A stretch of 64,000 nt of DNA from Halomonas sp. BDJS001 (GCF_026104355.1 NZ_CP110535.1:4650001-4714000); one strand, 5' to 3'. Counted from the stretch's first letter, positions 26,137 to 34,857 are shown. Translations and numbers: made by a program. The notes: generated by a model not told the origin, from the sequence alone.

Positions 26137-27056
26137 TTAATTATTAAGCGATATTAAAATACCCATTTGATGCAAGCTATCGATTTCAGCGTATATCTCT
26201 TGGCAGAAAGATTCAGCCACATTACTTAACGGTTTGTGTTTGGATTTAAGTAAGGCAATCTCCCACTCAATCGTTGGCTCCATGGGCTTCGATACAACGG
26301 CTGTCCCCTGCAGCAGTAGCTCTGCAATGGGATCAATCACTGCTACCCCAAGCCCGCGGTCAACTAATGCGCACACCCCTCGCATATGGCGCATTTCAGC
26401 GGCGATGTGCCGCTTTATACCCACTGTCTGCATAATGTAATCCACGCGGGCACGCAGAGGACTATCCGCCATCAGCTCTACGAATGTCTGATTTTGTAAG
26501 CTGGTAAGCGCCACCACATCTTGGCTAGCGAGGGAATGCATACGATGCATGATGCAGCGCGCCGAACAGCGTGCAAGGCTACTGACGGTTGCCCCATAAG
26601 TGTCTGCTTCAAGCGTTATCCCCAGCGCCACATCACAGGTATTGTTGTCGATCATTTTAAGCAGCTCTTGCAGCCCTGCATCGATGACCCGAACGCCTAC
26701 ATTAGGATGAATCTGTTTAAAGCGCTTAATCACATCGAGTAAAAAGGTATCGCAAAAAATGGGTTGAGCAGCGACGACGACACTACCCATTTGATTATTA
26801 GCAATAGCATCTGCGTCTTTTGCGTATCTCGAATACTCGCCATCAACCGTAAAACGGACGCGTGGTATAAAAATGCTTCTGACGTTGGCGAAAGCTGATT
26901 CCGGGCACGTTTGAACAACGCAAAACCCAGCTCCTCCTCCAGTCCGATGAGCAAACGACTGACCATTGATTGGCTGATCCCTAACGTTTCTGCAGCCGCT
27001 TTTGTGGTGCCATGCTTCATAAAGGCATCAAACGCTTCAATTTCCTTTATTTTCAT
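26137..27056 (-). pseudogene. LysR-family regulator, split by a single-base frameshift
   Basis: The N-terminal part (from 27056) has the helix-turn-helix FMKHGTTKAAAETLGISQSMVSRLLIGLEEELGFALF; the C-terminal part (to 26137) has the effector domain beginning GSVVVAAQPIFCDTF. The frame changes at the A4 run on the minus strand (26818-26821 on the plus strand). A fifth A reads SIRDTQKDADAIANNQMG and restores a 306-residue regulator of normal length. It is divergent from tctCBA and two palindromes lie between them (27124-27131 and 27176-27187), so it is probably the transporter's activator. Either a sequence error or a recent mutation. Confidence 0.8.
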
Positions 27057-27123
27057 TATCTTAAACTCACTTTAGCCGTATTTAACGAATTAACCGGCAG
27101 ATAAAAACACGCTTGATAAACAA

Positions 27124-27131
27124 CAAGCTTG
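27124..27131. promoter_or_regulatory. Palindrome 1 in the regulator-tctC gap
   Basis: CAAGCTTG, flanked by AA and CAAC so that a longer imperfect dyad results. It lies next to the LysR-type gene start and may be a half of its binding region. Confidence 0.3.
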
Positions 27132-27175
27132 CAACTTTCGCCCACCACTAGAACTAAAACGCATACTAAATTGAA

Positions 27176-27187
27176 TTGTTGCAACAA
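27176..27187. promoter_or_regulatory. Palindrome 2 (TTGTTGCAACAA) in the regulator-tctC gap
   Basis: A perfect 12-bp palindrome, 112 bp before the tctC ATG and 120 bp from the LysR-type start. It contains the T-N-A geometry used by LysR regulators. The regulator and effector are inferred. Confidence 0.45.
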
Positions 27188-27298
27188 ATTTCATAGCTGT
27201 CTATGTTGAAAGTGATTAATCCAATTAATGCTCTTTACTCAGCCCTTCAATAACAGCTATTCAATAACAGACATGCAACCACCATTGCGGAGACAAGT

Positions 27299-28264
27299 AT
27301 GAAACTCACCTTAAGCTTAGCGGCAGCAACGCTGCTCGCTGCCTCCACCGCCTATGCTCAGAGCTACCCTTCCGAACCTGTCACGCTGGTAGTCCCTTAT
27401 GGCCCTGGCGGCGCTTCCGATCTGGCCGGTCGGGCGCTAGCGGAGTCTGCTCGTGAATATCTAGGTCAGCCTGTCACGGTCGTTAACCAAGCCGGCGCTG
27501 GGGGAATGACCGGCGCTCGTGATGTCGTACAGGCTGACCCCGATGGTTACACCTTGCTATTAGCCCGCGTCGGTATGGCGCTCTCACCCGCGGTCAACGA
27601 AAACAGCAGCGTTGACTGGGATGAGTACACATTTATCAGCCCGCTGGAAGCCACACCGATGATTCTTGCCGTGGCCGACGACTCACCCTATGAAAGCGTT
27701 GAGGATTTGCTGGAGGGCATTGAAAACGACCCTGGCGCGATGAGCTATGCCGCCTCCGGCGCCACCGCCATCGATGGTTTTACCGTGCAGTCACTACTGG
27801 CTGACGCAGAAATGGATCCGCTGACAGCGGCCACGCTGATTCCCTACCGTGGGGGCGGTGAACTCGCAACGGCGCTACTGGGTGGGCATGTTGATTTTCT
27901 CGCCATCGCAGCAGCATCGCTGATGCCCCATATCGAGAGCGGTGATATGCGCCCGTTAATGGTGTTCTCACCCGAGCGCATGGAGGCACTCCCAGACGTG
28001 CCGACTGCAGAAGAGTTGGGTTATGAGCTAGCTGGGCAAGTGATTGGCTGGAGCGCGCTGTATGGCCCGCCAGATCTACCTGAAGAAGTGGTTAACACTT
28101 GGGCTGACGTGATGGAACAGGTGGCTGAGGATGAGACATGGCTCAGCCGTGCTGATGATCGTGGCTCAATATCCACTATTGGCAGCGTTGATATGGAGAC
28201 TTATGCCCAGGAACAGTACGAGTTCTATCGCACTTTAGCCGAACAGTTTGGCTATCTAGAGTGA
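27299..28264 (+). CDS. Tripartite tricarboxylate transporter substrate-binding protein (TctC family)
   Basis: 321 residues with a signal peptide (cut after TAYAQ), so periplasmic. The mature N terminus YPSEPVTLVVPYGPGGASDLAGRALAE and the VVNQAGAGGMTGARDVVQADPDGYTLL loop are the TctC/Bug signature. It captures a carboxylic acid and passes it to the TctAB membrane pair. The ligand is unknown: Bug proteins bind citrate, glutamate, aspartate, nicotinate and others. First gene of the tctC-tctB-tctA-M20 deacetylase cluster. Confidence 0.92.
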   Translation: MKLTLSLAAATLLAASTAYAQSYPSEPVTLVVPYGPGGASDLAGRALAESAREYLGQPVTVVNQAGAGGMTGARDVVQADPDGYTLLLARVGMALSPAVNENSSVDWDEYTFISPLEATPMILAVADDSPYESVEDLLEGIENDPGAMSYAASGATAIDGFTVQSLLADAEMDPLTAATLIPYRGGGELATALLGGHVDFLAIAAASLMPHIESGDMRPLMVFSPERMEALPDVPTAEELGYELAGQVIGWSALYGPPDLPEEVVNTWADVMEQVAEDETWLSRADDRGSISTIGSVDMETYAQEQYEFYRTLAEQFGYLE

Positions 28265-28323
28265 TTCAGCGTTAAGCACCACGCTGTTGTCACTGCCTAC
28301 ATCATTTCATCACTGGAGGGGAC

Positions 28324-28827
28324 ATGGGTATAACACGCGGTTTAGTTATCACAGTGCTGTTCGGTATCGTTCTGTTTCTACTGATACCCGCCTATGTACC
28401 CCGCCCGCGCTTTATTCCAGGGTTCGCGCCACCGCCTGATATGTGGCCACGCACGGTTTCCATGCTCGGCATGGCATTGGGCATACTGCTCGTAGGGCTG
28501 TCTTGTTCACGTAAAACCGAAGCCATCGCCGACCCTGAAGACGCCCGCTCAATACGTGGCGATACGCCGCTTGCCACACTACTCACGCGTTTCGGTTGGA
28601 CGGTACTGGCCTTTGCGCTTTTCATTGGCTCAGTGATGCTGCTTGGTTTTTTGCTATCGAGCATCCTGCTGCTAATGGCGATGTTGATATTGACGGGTTA
28701 TTGGCGCCACAAAGTGGTAGCCGTCACTGTTGCCGTAGTACTGCCACTGGTTCTCTACCTGTTTTTCTCCAGCGCACTCAATACGCGTTTCCCTGTCGGC
28801 AGCCTTTTCAAGGCGATCGGTATTTAA
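28324..28827 (+). CDS. Tripartite tricarboxylate transporter small permease (TctB family)
   Basis: 167 residues with four hydrophobic spans (about 6-24, 44-60, 93-120 and 122-150). Family members are poorly conserved, and the call rests on size, topology, the start IPAYVPRPRFIPGFAPPPDMWP and its place between tctC and tctA. It stabilises the large permease. Confidence 0.82.
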   Translation: MGITRGLVITVLFGIVLFLLIPAYVPRPRFIPGFAPPPDMWPRTVSMLGMALGILLVGLSCSRKTEAIADPEDARSIRGDTPLATLLTRFGWTVLAFALFIGSVMLLGFLLSSILLLMAMLILTGYWRHKVVAVTVAVVLPLVLYLFFSSALNTRFPVGSLFKAIGI

Positions 28828-28851
28828 TCTACCGCGTATAGGACTACCACT

Positions 28852-30324
28852 ATGCTCAACGACCTGCTGGTTGCCTTCCAGGCGGTTGCCACTCTTGAGA
28901 ATTTTTTGATCATGGCCGCCGGTATTTGGGGTGGCGTGATTATCGGCGCCATTCCCGGCATGACTGGCACCATGGCGGTGACCCTGGCGCTGCCCTTTAC
29001 GTTTTATATGCAGCCGATCCCGAGTATTTTACTGCTCGTTGCGCTCTACAAAGGCTCAACCTACGGCGGCTCGGTATCCGCGATATTGATCAAGACACCA
29101 GGCACCGCGTCGGCCGCCTGTACCACCCTAGATGGCTACCCATTGGCCCAACAGGGCAAGGCAGGTAAAGCCCTCAACATGGCACTCTATTCCTCATGTA
29201 CCGGGGATTTTATCTCCAACCTATCGCTGATTTTTATTGCCGCCCCGCTGGCGCTCCTCGCGCTACGGATTGGGCCACCCGAATACTTTATGCTGATGAT
29301 TTTCGCGCTCACCACCGTCGCTGGGGTGTCAGGGCGTTCGCTGCTGCTTGGGCTTGTGTCGGCGTGCTTAGGGCTACTACTCGCCACCGTGGGCGAAGAT
29401 ATGTACGGCTCGTTCCGCTTTGATCTCACCATGGATATGCAGAGCGGTCTTGCCGTTGCGCCCGTACTCATTGGCCTGTTTGCGATTCCTGAGCTGCTTA
29501 AAATTATTGTTTTTCGTCACAACCAAAGCCATAAGCCCATGCAACTGGGTGATAACCGGGTAACGCGAGATGAGCTGCGCCGCTCCTTAAAGGCAATGCT
29601 CAAAGGCAGCATGATTGGGGTGGTGATGGGGGCCATTCCCGGTATTGGCCCCTCGGCGGCGGCTTTCTCTTCTTATGGGGAAGCACAGCGCAGCTCGAAG
29701 AATCGCGAGAACTTTGGTACAGGCGAACTGGAAGGAATCGCGGCATCCGAGTCCGCCAATAATGGTTGCTGTGGCTCCACCATGATCCCGCTATTAGCGC
29801 TGGGCGTGCCGGGCGATGTGATTACCGGCGTGATGCTGGGCGCCTTTATGATTCACGGTATGACCCCAGGCCCGATGCTGTTTGAGAACAACCTTCATGA
29901 GGTTTACATGCTGTTTATTGGCATGCTGTTCTCCTCTGTTCTGCTGTTTGGTGCGGGTAAAGCAACGATGCGCTTTTTCTCGCATATCTCGCGAATTCCC
30001 CCCGGTCTGATGGCGCCTATCGTGCTTGCGCTATGCGTCTTCGGCATTTTTTCTATCTCCAACAGTATGTATGACGTCATCGTACTGCTGGCGATGGGCA
30101 TATTTGGTTTTTTCATGTTCCTGTTCGCCATTCCCGCCGCGCCCTTTTTAATCGCCTTCATTCTTGGCCCAATGCTGGAAGAGAACCTGCGTCGTGCCCT
30201 TGCGCTCTCTCGTGGTGATCCCAGCATCCTGGTGTCGTCACCGATCACCTGGCTTTTCGCTTCGCTGGCGATATTTGTGGTGGTCGTCACGATTCGTCAG
30301 CAGCTTAAGAAGGCCAAAACCTGA
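28852..30324 (+). CDS. Tripartite tricarboxylate transporter large permease (TctA family)
   Basis: 490 residues with about 12 membrane spans. GAIPGMTGTMAVTLALPFTFYM, KGSTYGGSVSAILIKTPGTASA and GSMIGVVMGAIPGIGPSAAAFSSYGEAQRSSK are the conserved TctA segments, including the repeated PGxG motif. It forms the ion-coupled transport channel of the system, using the sodium or proton gradient. It follows tctB closely and precedes the deacetylase gene by 35 nt. Confidence 0.94.
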   Translation: MLNDLLVAFQAVATLENFLIMAAGIWGGVIIGAIPGMTGTMAVTLALPFTFYMQPIPSILLLVALYKGSTYGGSVSAILIKTPGTASAACTTLDGYPLAQQGKAGKALNMALYSSCTGDFISNLSLIFIAAPLALLALRIGPPEYFMLMIFALTTVAGVSGRSLLLGLVSACLGLLLATVGEDMYGSFRFDLTMDMQSGLAVAPVLIGLFAIPELLKIIVFRHNQSHKPMQLGDNRVTRDELRRSLKAMLKGSMIGVVMGAIPGIGPSAAAFSSYGEAQRSSKNRENFGTGELEGIAASESANNGCCGSTMIPLLALGVPGDVITGVMLGAFMIHGMTPGPMLFENNLHEVYMLFIGMLFSSVLLFGAGKATMRFFSHISRIPPGLMAPIVLALCVFGIFSISNSMYDVIVLLAMGIFGFFMFLFAIPAAPFLIAFILGPMLEENLRRALALSRGDPSILVSSPITWLFASLAIFVVVVTIRQQLKKAKT

Positions 30325-30359
30325 GCCACAGTTCCCCTTATTGCCAAGGATTTAACGCT

Positions 30360-31547
30360 ATGCAAGCTAGTGCTACGCCTAACGCTCACCCGCAGTTGGA
30401 AGCCGCGGTATCACACCTCGCTAACCTGATTGCTTACGACACAACCAGTGCTTACTCCAATCTTGAGCTTATTCATCACATGGAGGCTTTCTTCGCCACT
30501 CTTGGCGCGGATGTAACGGTGCTACCCGATGAGAGCGGCGAAAAAGCCAATTTGGTCGCCCGTCTGGGCCCTGCCAACGTGCCTGGCATCGTTCTCTCTG
30601 GCCATACGGACGTCGTACCCGCCAATCCGAAGAACTGGCAAAGCAACCCTTTCAAACTAGAGCAGCGCGACAGCCACTTGTTTGGGCGTGGCACCTGCGA
30701 TATGAAAGGCTTTGCCGCCTGTGTGATGGCGGCAGCACCGGCTTTTGCCAGCAGTGAACTGAAGCGCCCGTTCTATTTCTGCTTCTCTCATGATGAGGAA
30801 GTAGGTTGCCTGGGTGCTCCCGCTATCGCACGCTACCTAGCCAAGCTCAAGGTGCCACCGGCACTGGCCATCATCGGCGAACCCAGCGAAATGAAGTTGA
30901 TCAACGGTCAGAAGGGCAAGATCGCGATGCGGGTGACAGTACGCGGCGAAGGGGGCCATTCATCGTTTTCTCCCCAGCATGTTAATGCGGTGGAGTATGC
31001 CTCGCGTATCATCACCATGATCGCCGAACGATCACGACGATATGAGCAAGAGGGCCCCTTCGACCAAGACTTTACCGTTCCCCACGCCACAACGCTGACC
31101 ACCATGATAGAAGGCGGTGTAGCGACCAACGTTACCCCCGACACTTGCAGCTTTATCTTTGAGCTACGTAGCATTGATCAGGAAGCAGCCGCCACGGATA
31201 TCCAAGCGCTGATCAACGATATAGAGGCTGCCCTGCTGCCTGAAATGCAGCGCCAATCCGCCGATTCCGCCATTGAGTGGCAAGAGTTATTTGCCTACCC
31301 CGCCATGGGAGACGCTACCGACAGCGATATGTTCAAAAAGCTTGAACCCATCCTTCCCGAGCGTGGTGGCAAGGTCTCTTATGGGTCTGAAGGGGGCGTT
31401 TTCGAGATCGATGGCGACATCCCATCGGTCATTCTTGGGCCCGGCTCTATTCACCAAGCCCACAAGCCCGATGAGTTTATTGAAATTGATCAGCTTAGCC
31501 AGTGCTTAGCGTTTTTAGATGACTTAAATGCCTGGATGAAACACTGA
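30360..31547 (+). CDS. Acetylornithine deacetylase-like M20 metallopeptidase
   Basis: 395 residues of the ArgE/DapE family. The metal site is visible as SGHTDVVP, GRGTCDMKGF, HDEEVGCLGA and GEPSEMK, with a final SIHQAHKPDEFI. ArgE releases acetate from N-acetylornithine in arginine synthesis. The family also includes deacylases for other N-acyl amino acids. Because it closes the tctCBA cluster, it may instead process the imported substrate. The name argE is possible but not proven from sequence. Confidence 0.82.
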   Translation: MQASATPNAHPQLEAAVSHLANLIAYDTTSAYSNLELIHHMEAFFATLGADVTVLPDESGEKANLVARLGPANVPGIVLSGHTDVVPANPKNWQSNPFKLEQRDSHLFGRGTCDMKGFAACVMAAAPAFASSELKRPFYFCFSHDEEVGCLGAPAIARYLAKLKVPPALAIIGEPSEMKLINGQKGKIAMRVTVRGEGGHSSFSPQHVNAVEYASRIITMIAERSRRYEQEGPFDQDFTVPHATTLTTMIEGGVATNVTPDTCSFIFELRSIDQEAAATDIQALINDIEAALLPEMQRQSADSAIEWQELFAYPAMGDATDSDMFKKLEPILPERGGKVSYGSEGGVFEIDGDIPSVILGPGSIHQAHKPDEFIEIDQLSQCLAFLDDLNAWMKH

Positions 31548-31757
31548 GTCAAAATAGCGGTGCGTATCTATTTTACATGGGGGTGGCGTTGAGGCCCCCT
31601 TCATGAACATACGCTCTCCCTCAACGCCTTTTGCCAAACGCTTTGTAAGCCACTACTTCCCGCGCCACATCAAAAAGCGCCAAACGTGATGTTCTGCCAC
31701 ATTGGGCGAAAGCGTAAGCTCTGGTCGTAGCGCTTTAATACGGCGTAGCGCTTAGTA

Positions 31758-32669
31758 TTACTCCTTTAGCGGCTTTAGCGGCTCCCAATCCGAACGATTG
31801 GCCAGAAACTCAGGCCTGGGACGATTGCCGCAGTAAGGGTCGTGCAGCGTGTTTTCAACGCTATTGTAAACAAAGAACAGATTACTTCTCGGCCAACAAG
31901 ACATATTGATATTCGAGCCGTGCATGGTGTTGCATTCAAAAATCACCAGCGATCCGGCAGGCCCCTTAGGTGCTTCGATATCGTTTTCTAACATTAGCTC
32001 GCGAAGGCTGCTGGCTGGGGGCACGCCCACCTCTTGGCTTTTCAGCGACTCTTTATAGTTATTTTCCGGCGTTCGGCCGACACACGGAACAAAATAGTGA
32101 TGGGAGCCCGGAATCAACATTAATGGGCCGTTAAATTCACCGTTGTCAGTAAGTACGATGGAGCAACTTAACGCACGCATACGTGGCATGCCATCTTCGC
32201 TATGCCATGTTTCAAAGTCGGAGTGCCACTCAAACCCTTTGCCTTTAAAACCTGGTTTATAGTTAATCCGTGATTGATGGATATACACATCGCTGCCCAG
32301 CAACTGTTTAACCATCGCCAATAGCTTGGGATCCTGGGTCAAGCGCTGAAAGCGTTTTGAAACATCATGGATGCCGAAAATGGTGCGAATCTCTTCACGC
32401 CCAGGTTCAAGAATAGTGCCTTCTGAGAGCTTCAGATCAGCATCGTCTTCATACTCGCGCAGTTCTTTAAGAAAAACCTGCATATCATCAGCGTCAAAAA
32501 ATCCTTCAAACGACAGAAATCCCTTTCTTTCGTACTCATCAATTTCTGATTTGCTTAAGGGGCCGTTCGCAAGCTGTGACTCATCGCCATATACCACTGG
32601 GTCAATGCGTTCAAACATTCCCAACTTTCGTTCCAAGCGAGTAGGGAAAAGATCTTGTGTATCGTTCAT
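31758..32669 (-). CDS. ectD: Ectoine hydroxylase EctD
   Basis: 303 residues, the normal EctD length. It converts ectoine to 5-hydroxyectoine with Fe(II), 2-oxoglutarate and oxygen. The EctD signature FEWHSDFETWHSEDGMP is intact, with iron ligands His149, Asp151 and His250 (in NTMHGSNIN) and a 2-oxoglutarate-binding Arg in WPRSNLFFVYN. The start MNDTQDLF follows GGAGGAG by 7 nt; an upstream reading frame adds 10 residues without a site. It stands alone, apart from ectABC (not in the window), which is common in Halomonas. The 200 bp upstream (32670-32870) show no clear promoter. Confidence 0.95.
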   Translation of the reverse strand: MNDTQDLFPTRLERKLGMFERIDPVVYGDESQLANGPLSKSEIDEYERKGFLSFEGFFDADDMQVFLKELREYEDDADLKLSEGTILEPGREEIRTIFGIHDVSKRFQRLTQDPKLLAMVKQLLGSDVYIHQSRINYKPGFKGKGFEWHSDFETWHSEDGMPRMRALSCSIVLTDNGEFNGPLMLIPGSHHYFVPCVGRTPENNYKESLKSQEVGVPPASSLRELMLENDIEAPKGPAGSLVIFECNTMHGSNINMSCWPRSNLFFVYNSVENTLHDPYCGNRPRPEFLANRSDWEPLKPLKE

Positions 32670-32870
32670 GGAAAACTCCTCCGTTAGTATCCATATCAAG
32701 TAACGCTTTTAGCGGCTACTTATAAAACGTAGACGCCAAAACGCCCCTCAGCAATGACGCCATGTCAGCCTGCTTCCGTGCAGCCGTTATCGCCTTAATT
32801 AGACAATAGCTCTAAGCGCGTAGAGTAGTCGTCGAAAAAACGTTTAGATGGCGGGGCTCTAGCAGACGCT

Positions 32871-32900
32871 GGAAAAAGAAAGCCGCTCCAGTGGAGCGGC
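32871..32900 (-). terminator. Intrinsic terminator of small RNA copy A
   Basis: GCCGCTCC, 3-nt loop, GGAGCGGC followed on the minus strand by TTTCTTTTT. It is a strong textbook terminator. Confidence 0.85.
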
Positions 32901-32990
32901 AAAAAGACCGTGACTAGCAATGAGAGGGAGAAACCATGACAGGAAACTGGCGGTTTCTGTCTTGGCCTGTGGCGTCTCATCAAACGCCAC
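32873..32990 (-). ncRNA. Candidate small RNA, copy A (PrrF-like tandem pair)
   Basis: About 118 nt on the minus strand, ending in the intrinsic terminator GCCGCTCC-AGT-GGAGCGGC with TTTCTTTTT. A 5' hairpin (TGTGGCGT with ACGCCACA) is followed by a 51-nt core (32902-32952) identical to copy B. It includes a C/U-rich stretch opposite 32922-32933 (CTCCCTCTC on the RNA), complementary to Shine-Dalgarno sequences. No reading frame longer than spurious ones. A promoter with TTGACG-N17-TACATT precedes it. The RNA is inferred, not observed. Confidence 0.7.
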
Positions 32991-32996
32991 AACCAC

Positions 32997-33025
32997 AATG
33001 TAATAGTTCTCATTTACCCCGTCAA
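32997..33025 (-). promoter_or_regulatory. Promoter and Fur-like site of small RNA copy A
   Basis: On the minus strand: TTGACG (33025-33020), 17-nt spacer, TACATT (33002-32997). The spacer and -10 contain a sequence matching the 19-bp Fur consensus at 12 of 19 positions by eye (core AAATGAGAACTATTAC). This would repress transcription when iron is plentiful. Confidence 0.55.
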
Positions 33026-33114
33026 TACAAATACGAATATTTTTTATTACCACTTGCCGACAGCGAAGATCGCAATCGCCTCCCACAGGAGATGAATAAA
33101 AAATTGGCACGCAT

Positions 33115-33144
33115 AAAAAAAGAAAGCCGCTCCAATGGAGCGGC
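33115..33144 (-). terminator. Intrinsic terminator of small RNA copy B
   Basis: GCCGCTCC, AAT loop, GGAGCGGC followed on the minus strand by TTTCTTTTTT, close to that of copy A. Confidence 0.85.
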
Positions 33145-33249
33145 AAAAGACCGTGACTAGCAATGAGAGGGAGAAACCATGACAGGAAACTGGCGCTGAT
33201 TCTTAAATCAACAGCTGTCTTGGTTGCCAGCGTCTCATTAAACGCTGAC
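33116..33249 (-). ncRNA. Candidate small RNA, copy B (PrrF-like tandem pair)
   Basis: About 134 nt on the minus strand, upstream of copy A and with the same plan: 5' hairpin (CAGCGT with ACGCTG, extended by GGTTG with CAACC), the shared core (33145-33195, identical over 51 nt) and terminator GCCGCTCC-AAT-GGAGCGGC followed by TTTCTTTTTT. The stem bases differ from copy A in pairs, which supports a folded RNA. The region between core and 5' hairpin is longer than in copy A. Small divergence suggests a functional duplicate, not a recent assembly repeat. Confidence 0.72.
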
Positions 33250-33255
33250 AACCAC

Positions 33256-33284
33256 AATGTAATAGTTCTCATTTACCCCGTCAA
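33256..33284 (-). promoter_or_regulatory. Promoter and Fur-like site of small RNA copy B
   Basis: TTGACG (33284-33279), 17 nt, TACATT (33261-33256) on the minus strand, identical to copy A. About 60 nt of promoter region are conserved between the copies with one difference, including an AT-rich segment upstream of the -35. Confidence 0.55.
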
Positions 33285-33326
33285 CACAAATACGAATATT
33301 TTTTATTTAGCGTTCCAGCCTCGCTG

Positions 33327-34241
33327 TCAGCTAACCAACTGCAGCCAAAACGGCAGGGTAAGCATGGCTAACAGGGTTTGGCCGGTAATGATCGCGGCCA
33401 TGAGTTCGGCATCGCCCCCCAATTGACGGGCTAGAATATACGCAGAGGTAGCCGTAGGGAGTGCTGCAAACAGTAGCGCTACGTCGCGGCTTACCGGATC
33501 CAGCTGTAGTATCCAGGTTAATGCCAATACCAGCGCGGGCATGAGCAGCAGTTTAACGCTATTAGTGGCCAGTACGCCGCGGTCAATGCGCAGCAGCGCC
33601 GCCGGGCGCAGCGCTACTCCCACGGCCACCAAGCCTAATGGCAATGCCGCACGCCCCAGCAGCGCCACCGTGTCTTGACTCCAGCCGGGCAAACCAACGC
33701 CCGACAGGTTCAGGCCAATGCCCGCCAGACAGGCAAGAATCAGCGGATTTTTAATCAACGCCATGGCACTTTTACCTACGCTCGCACCGCCTAGAGTGCC
33801 AGCCGCGACAAAGCTGGCCACACACATCACGTTAACCACTGGCACCATTAGTGCCACGGCGACGGCTGCGGTGGTCGCGCCTAGGCTGCCGTGTAGCGCG
33901 GCGGCGCCGGCAACGCCCACATAGGTATTAAAACGTACCGCGCCTTGAAATACCGACGTAAACGCCGCGGGCGTTAGCTGTAGCCAGCCACGTAAACGCC
34001 AGAGCAGCAAGCCAAACAGCGCCATCGCGCCCAGCAGCACCAGCGCCAAGCGGCCAACCGGTACCTGGCTGACATCCGCGGTGGCCAGGGTTCCCACCAG
34101 CATGGCGGGAAACAGCACAAAGTAGATCAGCCGCTCCATTTGCGGCCAGAAGGTGTCGCTAGGCCAACGCCAATAGCCAAGCACGGCACCCAGTAAGATC
34201 AATAGAAATAGTGGGCCTAAAGCACCAGTGATACTCTCCAT
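33327..34241 (-). CDS. AEC family (auxin efflux carrier-like) transporter
   Basis: 304 residues with about 10 spans. LFLLILLGAVLGYWRW at the N terminus, FVLFPAMLVGTLATADV, FRFNTYVGVAG-type FN-TYVG segment (VRFNTYVGVAGAAALHG) and the C-terminal TATSAYILARQLGGDAELMAAIITGQT are the AEC family pattern. Members move organic acids such as malate, malonate or amino acid derivatives. The substrate is unknown. The tandem small RNA genes lie just after its stop codon. It is divergent from the SCO1 pair. Confidence 0.88.
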   Translation of the reverse strand: MESITGALGPLFLLILLGAVLGYWRWPSDTFWPQMERLIYFVLFPAMLVGTLATADVSQVPVGRLALVLLGAMALFGLLLWRLRGWLQLTPAAFTSVFQGAVRFNTYVGVAGAAALHGSLGATTAAVAVALMVPVVNVMCVASFVAAGTLGGASVGKSAMALIKNPLILACLAGIGLNLSGVGLPGWSQDTVALLGRAALPLGLVAVGVALRPAALLRIDRGVLATNSVKLLLMPALVLALTWILQLDPVSRDVALLFAALPTATSAYILARQLGGDAELMAAIITGQTLLAMLTLPFWLQLVS

Positions 34242-34348
34242 TTACGTCCCTTTTGCCTGCGACATCCCAGCACAGCGATATCGGTGCGATTGCTGTTACC
34301 ATGGCTATAACACCCCGCCCCCACGGCTTGCGTAGCGATTATTCTGCC

Positions 34349-34852
34349 ATGAAGATGATATCAAAACCTGCTCACCCGGCGGGCTTCCCCGCCTTAAGGG
34401 TACTGATACTGGTCACTGGCTTGGCGTTGGCGGCCTGCGCATGGTACGCCTTTGCCCATTGGCTTCATCGCGATAGCGATGTGACATGGTTTCCGCCCAC
34501 ATCAAGCTGTAACCTGCACGCAGCGCCCTGCACTGCTACTTTGGGTGATGTGGGCCGTATCACGCTCAACGTGCAGGCAAATGGACGGATTGATGCATTG
34601 GAAATATTGCCGCTGGAAGTGGAAGTGGATGGCCTCACCGCCACCCAGGTCGAGGTCGATTTTATTGGTCGGGATATGGACTTGGGCTTACATCGCTTTG
34701 CCCTTAGCGCCGATGCACCCGGCCACTTTCAAGGTCAAGGCCAAGTGGGGATTTGCACTCAGAACGTTATGCCCTGGCGAGCGCGTGTCATACTGCAAAC
34801 CGCAGAAGGCAAGGTAGGCAGCTGGTTCGATTTTGACGTGATTCGGAGTTAA
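34349..34852 (+). CDS. Unrecognised membrane-anchored protein paired with SCO1
   Basis: About 167 residues with one N-terminal membrane anchor (about residues 15-36) and a periplasmic domain carrying CNLHAAPCTATLG, GRDMDLGLHRFALSADAPGHFQG and a single Cys in GICTQNVMPW. The stop is 5 nt before the SCO1-like gene, so they are probably co-transcribed. The Cys, Met and His residues could bind copper, but no family is recognised with confidence. The start is uncertain: the reading frame opens 96 nt upstream and ATG 34355 is also possible. Confidence 0.65.
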   Translation: MKMISKPAHPAGFPALRVLILVTGLALAACAWYAFAHWLHRDSDVTWFPPTSSCNLHAAPCTATLGDVGRITLNVQANGRIDALEILPLEVEVDGLTATQVEVDFIGRDMDLGLHRFALSADAPGHFQGQGQVGICTQNVMPWRARVILQTAEGKVGSWFDFDVIRS

Positions 34853-34857
34853 CGCAT

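Noticed and set aside
30360..31547. M20 deacetylase as part of ectoine breakdown (doeB)
   Set aside because: It belongs to the ArgE/DapE family and lies with tctCBA rather than with doeA or ectoine genes.
32795..33272. Reading frames of 60-137 codons on both strands across the small RNA pair
   Set aside because: They run through the promoters and terminators, repeat the same peptide because the DNA is duplicated, and have no ribosome sites.
32871..33310. CRISPR array or MITE as an explanation of the repeats
   Set aside because: Only two long, non-identical copies with promoter and terminator logic; no short regular repeats and spacers and no terminal inverted repeats.
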